Below are positions 6,145 through 6,615 of a DNA stretch of 6,615 nucleotides, piece after piece. The stretch comes from Comamonas sp. lk (GTDB taxonomy: Bacteria > Pseudomonadota > Gammaproteobacteria > Burkholderiales > Burkholderiaceae_C): NCBI GenBank assembly GCA_945898105.1, contig CAMDHL010000124.1:1-6615 (forward strand). The letters run 5' to 3'. A program made the translations under genes and the position numbers. The notes under the pieces were generated by a model. The model was given only the letters and a program-made list of their open reading frames with translations, was not told the DNA's origin and made no database searches. Within the stretch, counting starts at the first letter, position 1; each line of letters begins with the position of its first letter.

Positions 6145-6615
6145 TCAGTAGTAAACACCGGGGACAGTCAGGTCAGGTGCTTTGCCTTCGCCGACCCATT
6201 TTTTGTACAGCTCAGCATAGCGGCCGGTGCGCACTTGCTGGTTCACAAACAGGTTCAGGTAGTTGATCAGGCCATACTCGCCGCGCGGTGCGACCAAAGA
6301 CACATAGTCAATGGGGTAAGGGGCATTGCCGCCCACTTTGAGGCGCTTGTCGTACTTGCCTGACTTGATAGACGCAAAGGCCACGGTCGATGTGGCGACG
6401 GTTGCATCAATCTTGCCTTGGCTGACGGCCAAAATCGTGTCGGCTTGTGTTGGGAAGGCCAGGAAGCTGCCCTTCTTGTCGTTCCAGGCTTTTACGTCTT
6501 TTTCCAGCGCGATAGCTTCGTAGGTACTCACCGTGTTGCCCACCGGGTGACCTTTTAGGTCGGCGTAGTTTTGGATCTTCTTGTCGTCACGGGTCAGCAC
6601 GACCATGGTGAAGGC
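6145..6615 (-). CDS. Periplasmic polar amino acid-binding protein of the ABC transporter, C-terminal part (5' end outside window)
   Basis: The final 156 residues of a family 3 extracellular solute-binding protein are present, and the reading frame remains open to the window edge. Recognisable elements are DLKGHPVGNTVSTYEA (the second-lobe nucleotide-like turn seen after the hinge), FPTQADTILAVSQGKIDATVAT (a family hallmark in which the acidic residue before the strand contacts the ligand's amino group), and the terminal region FVNQQVRTGRYAELYKKWVGEGKAP typical of these proteins. The signal peptide and first lobe lie upstream. It should capture the substrate in the periplasm and deliver it to the permeases at 2924-4251. 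The first in-window methionine (6606) is internal and not the start. Hydroxyproline, proline or a related imino acid is the likely ligand from the operon content; the sequence alone does not fix specificity. Confidence 0.92.
   Translation of the reverse strand, partial: AFTMVVLTRDDKKIQNYADLKGHPVGNTVSTYEAIALEKDVKAWNDKKGSFLAFPTQADTILAVSQGKIDATVATSTVAFASIKSGKYDKRLKVGGNAPYPIDYVSLVAPRGEYGLINYLNLFVNQQVRTGRYAELYKKWVGEGKAPDLTVPGVYY

Noticed and set aside
5409..6266. Plus-strand open frame of 285 codons
   Set aside because: It is antisense to aconitase X and the binding protein, both with clear domain motifs. Its protein is Ser/Arg/Cys-rich and unlike any family I recognise.
6145..6606. Complete small gene starting at the ATG at 6606
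   Set aside because: The frame continues open to the window edge and the content is the C-terminal part of a solute-binding protein, so this methionine is internal.

Overview
The window is a tightly packed block of eight genes, all on the minus strand, so transcription runs from the high coordinates to the low ones. The sequence is GC-rich (about 60% by eye). Codon use and protein style suggest a betaproteobacterium, most likely Burkholderiales/Comamonadaceae. This is an inference from appearance; no taxonomic marker is present.

In transcription order the genes are: (1) the C-terminal part of a periplasmic polar-amino-acid-binding protein, whose 5' end lies outside the window (6145-6615); (2) a fused, single-chain aconitase X, probably a cis-3-hydroxy-L-proline dehydratase (4268-6082); (3) and (4) two polar-amino-acid ABC permeases (3583-4251 and 2924-3574); (5) their ATPase (2209-2931); (6) a proline-racemase-family enzyme with both catalytic cysteines, best read as 4-hydroxyproline 2-epimerase (1219-2154); (7) an Ldh2/DpkA-family delta1-pyrroline-2-carboxylate reductase (188-1222); (8) the first 15 codons of a second proline-racemase-family protein, of a different subfamily (1-46).

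Together this reads as a hydroxyproline-isomer uptake and salvage operon. The ABC system would import a hydroxyproline. Aconitase X would dehydrate cis-3-hydroxy-L-proline to delta1-pyrroline-2-carboxylate, and the DpkA-type enzyme would reduce that to L-proline. The epimerase would act on trans-4-hydroxy-L-proline, or possibly on a 3-hydroxyproline. The truncated gene 8 may be a dehydratase for another isomer, such as trans-3-hydroxy-L-proline. The families are known; the substrates are inferred from family membership and clustering.

Most junctions are overlapping or very short (8-bp and 4-bp overlaps, 8- and 16-bp gaps). The three longer gaps each carry structure. The 62-bp gap before aconitase X has an 8-bp GC-rich inverted repeat, a T7 tract and a G-quadruplex-type motif on the template strand. 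The 54-bp gap between ATPase and epimerase has a hairpin followed by T8 that looks like an intrinsic terminator or attenuator separating transport from catabolic genes. The 141-bp gap before gene 8 has a 20-bp-period tandem repeat reaching its Shine-Dalgarno. No RNA genes, mobile elements or CRISPR arrays were seen.
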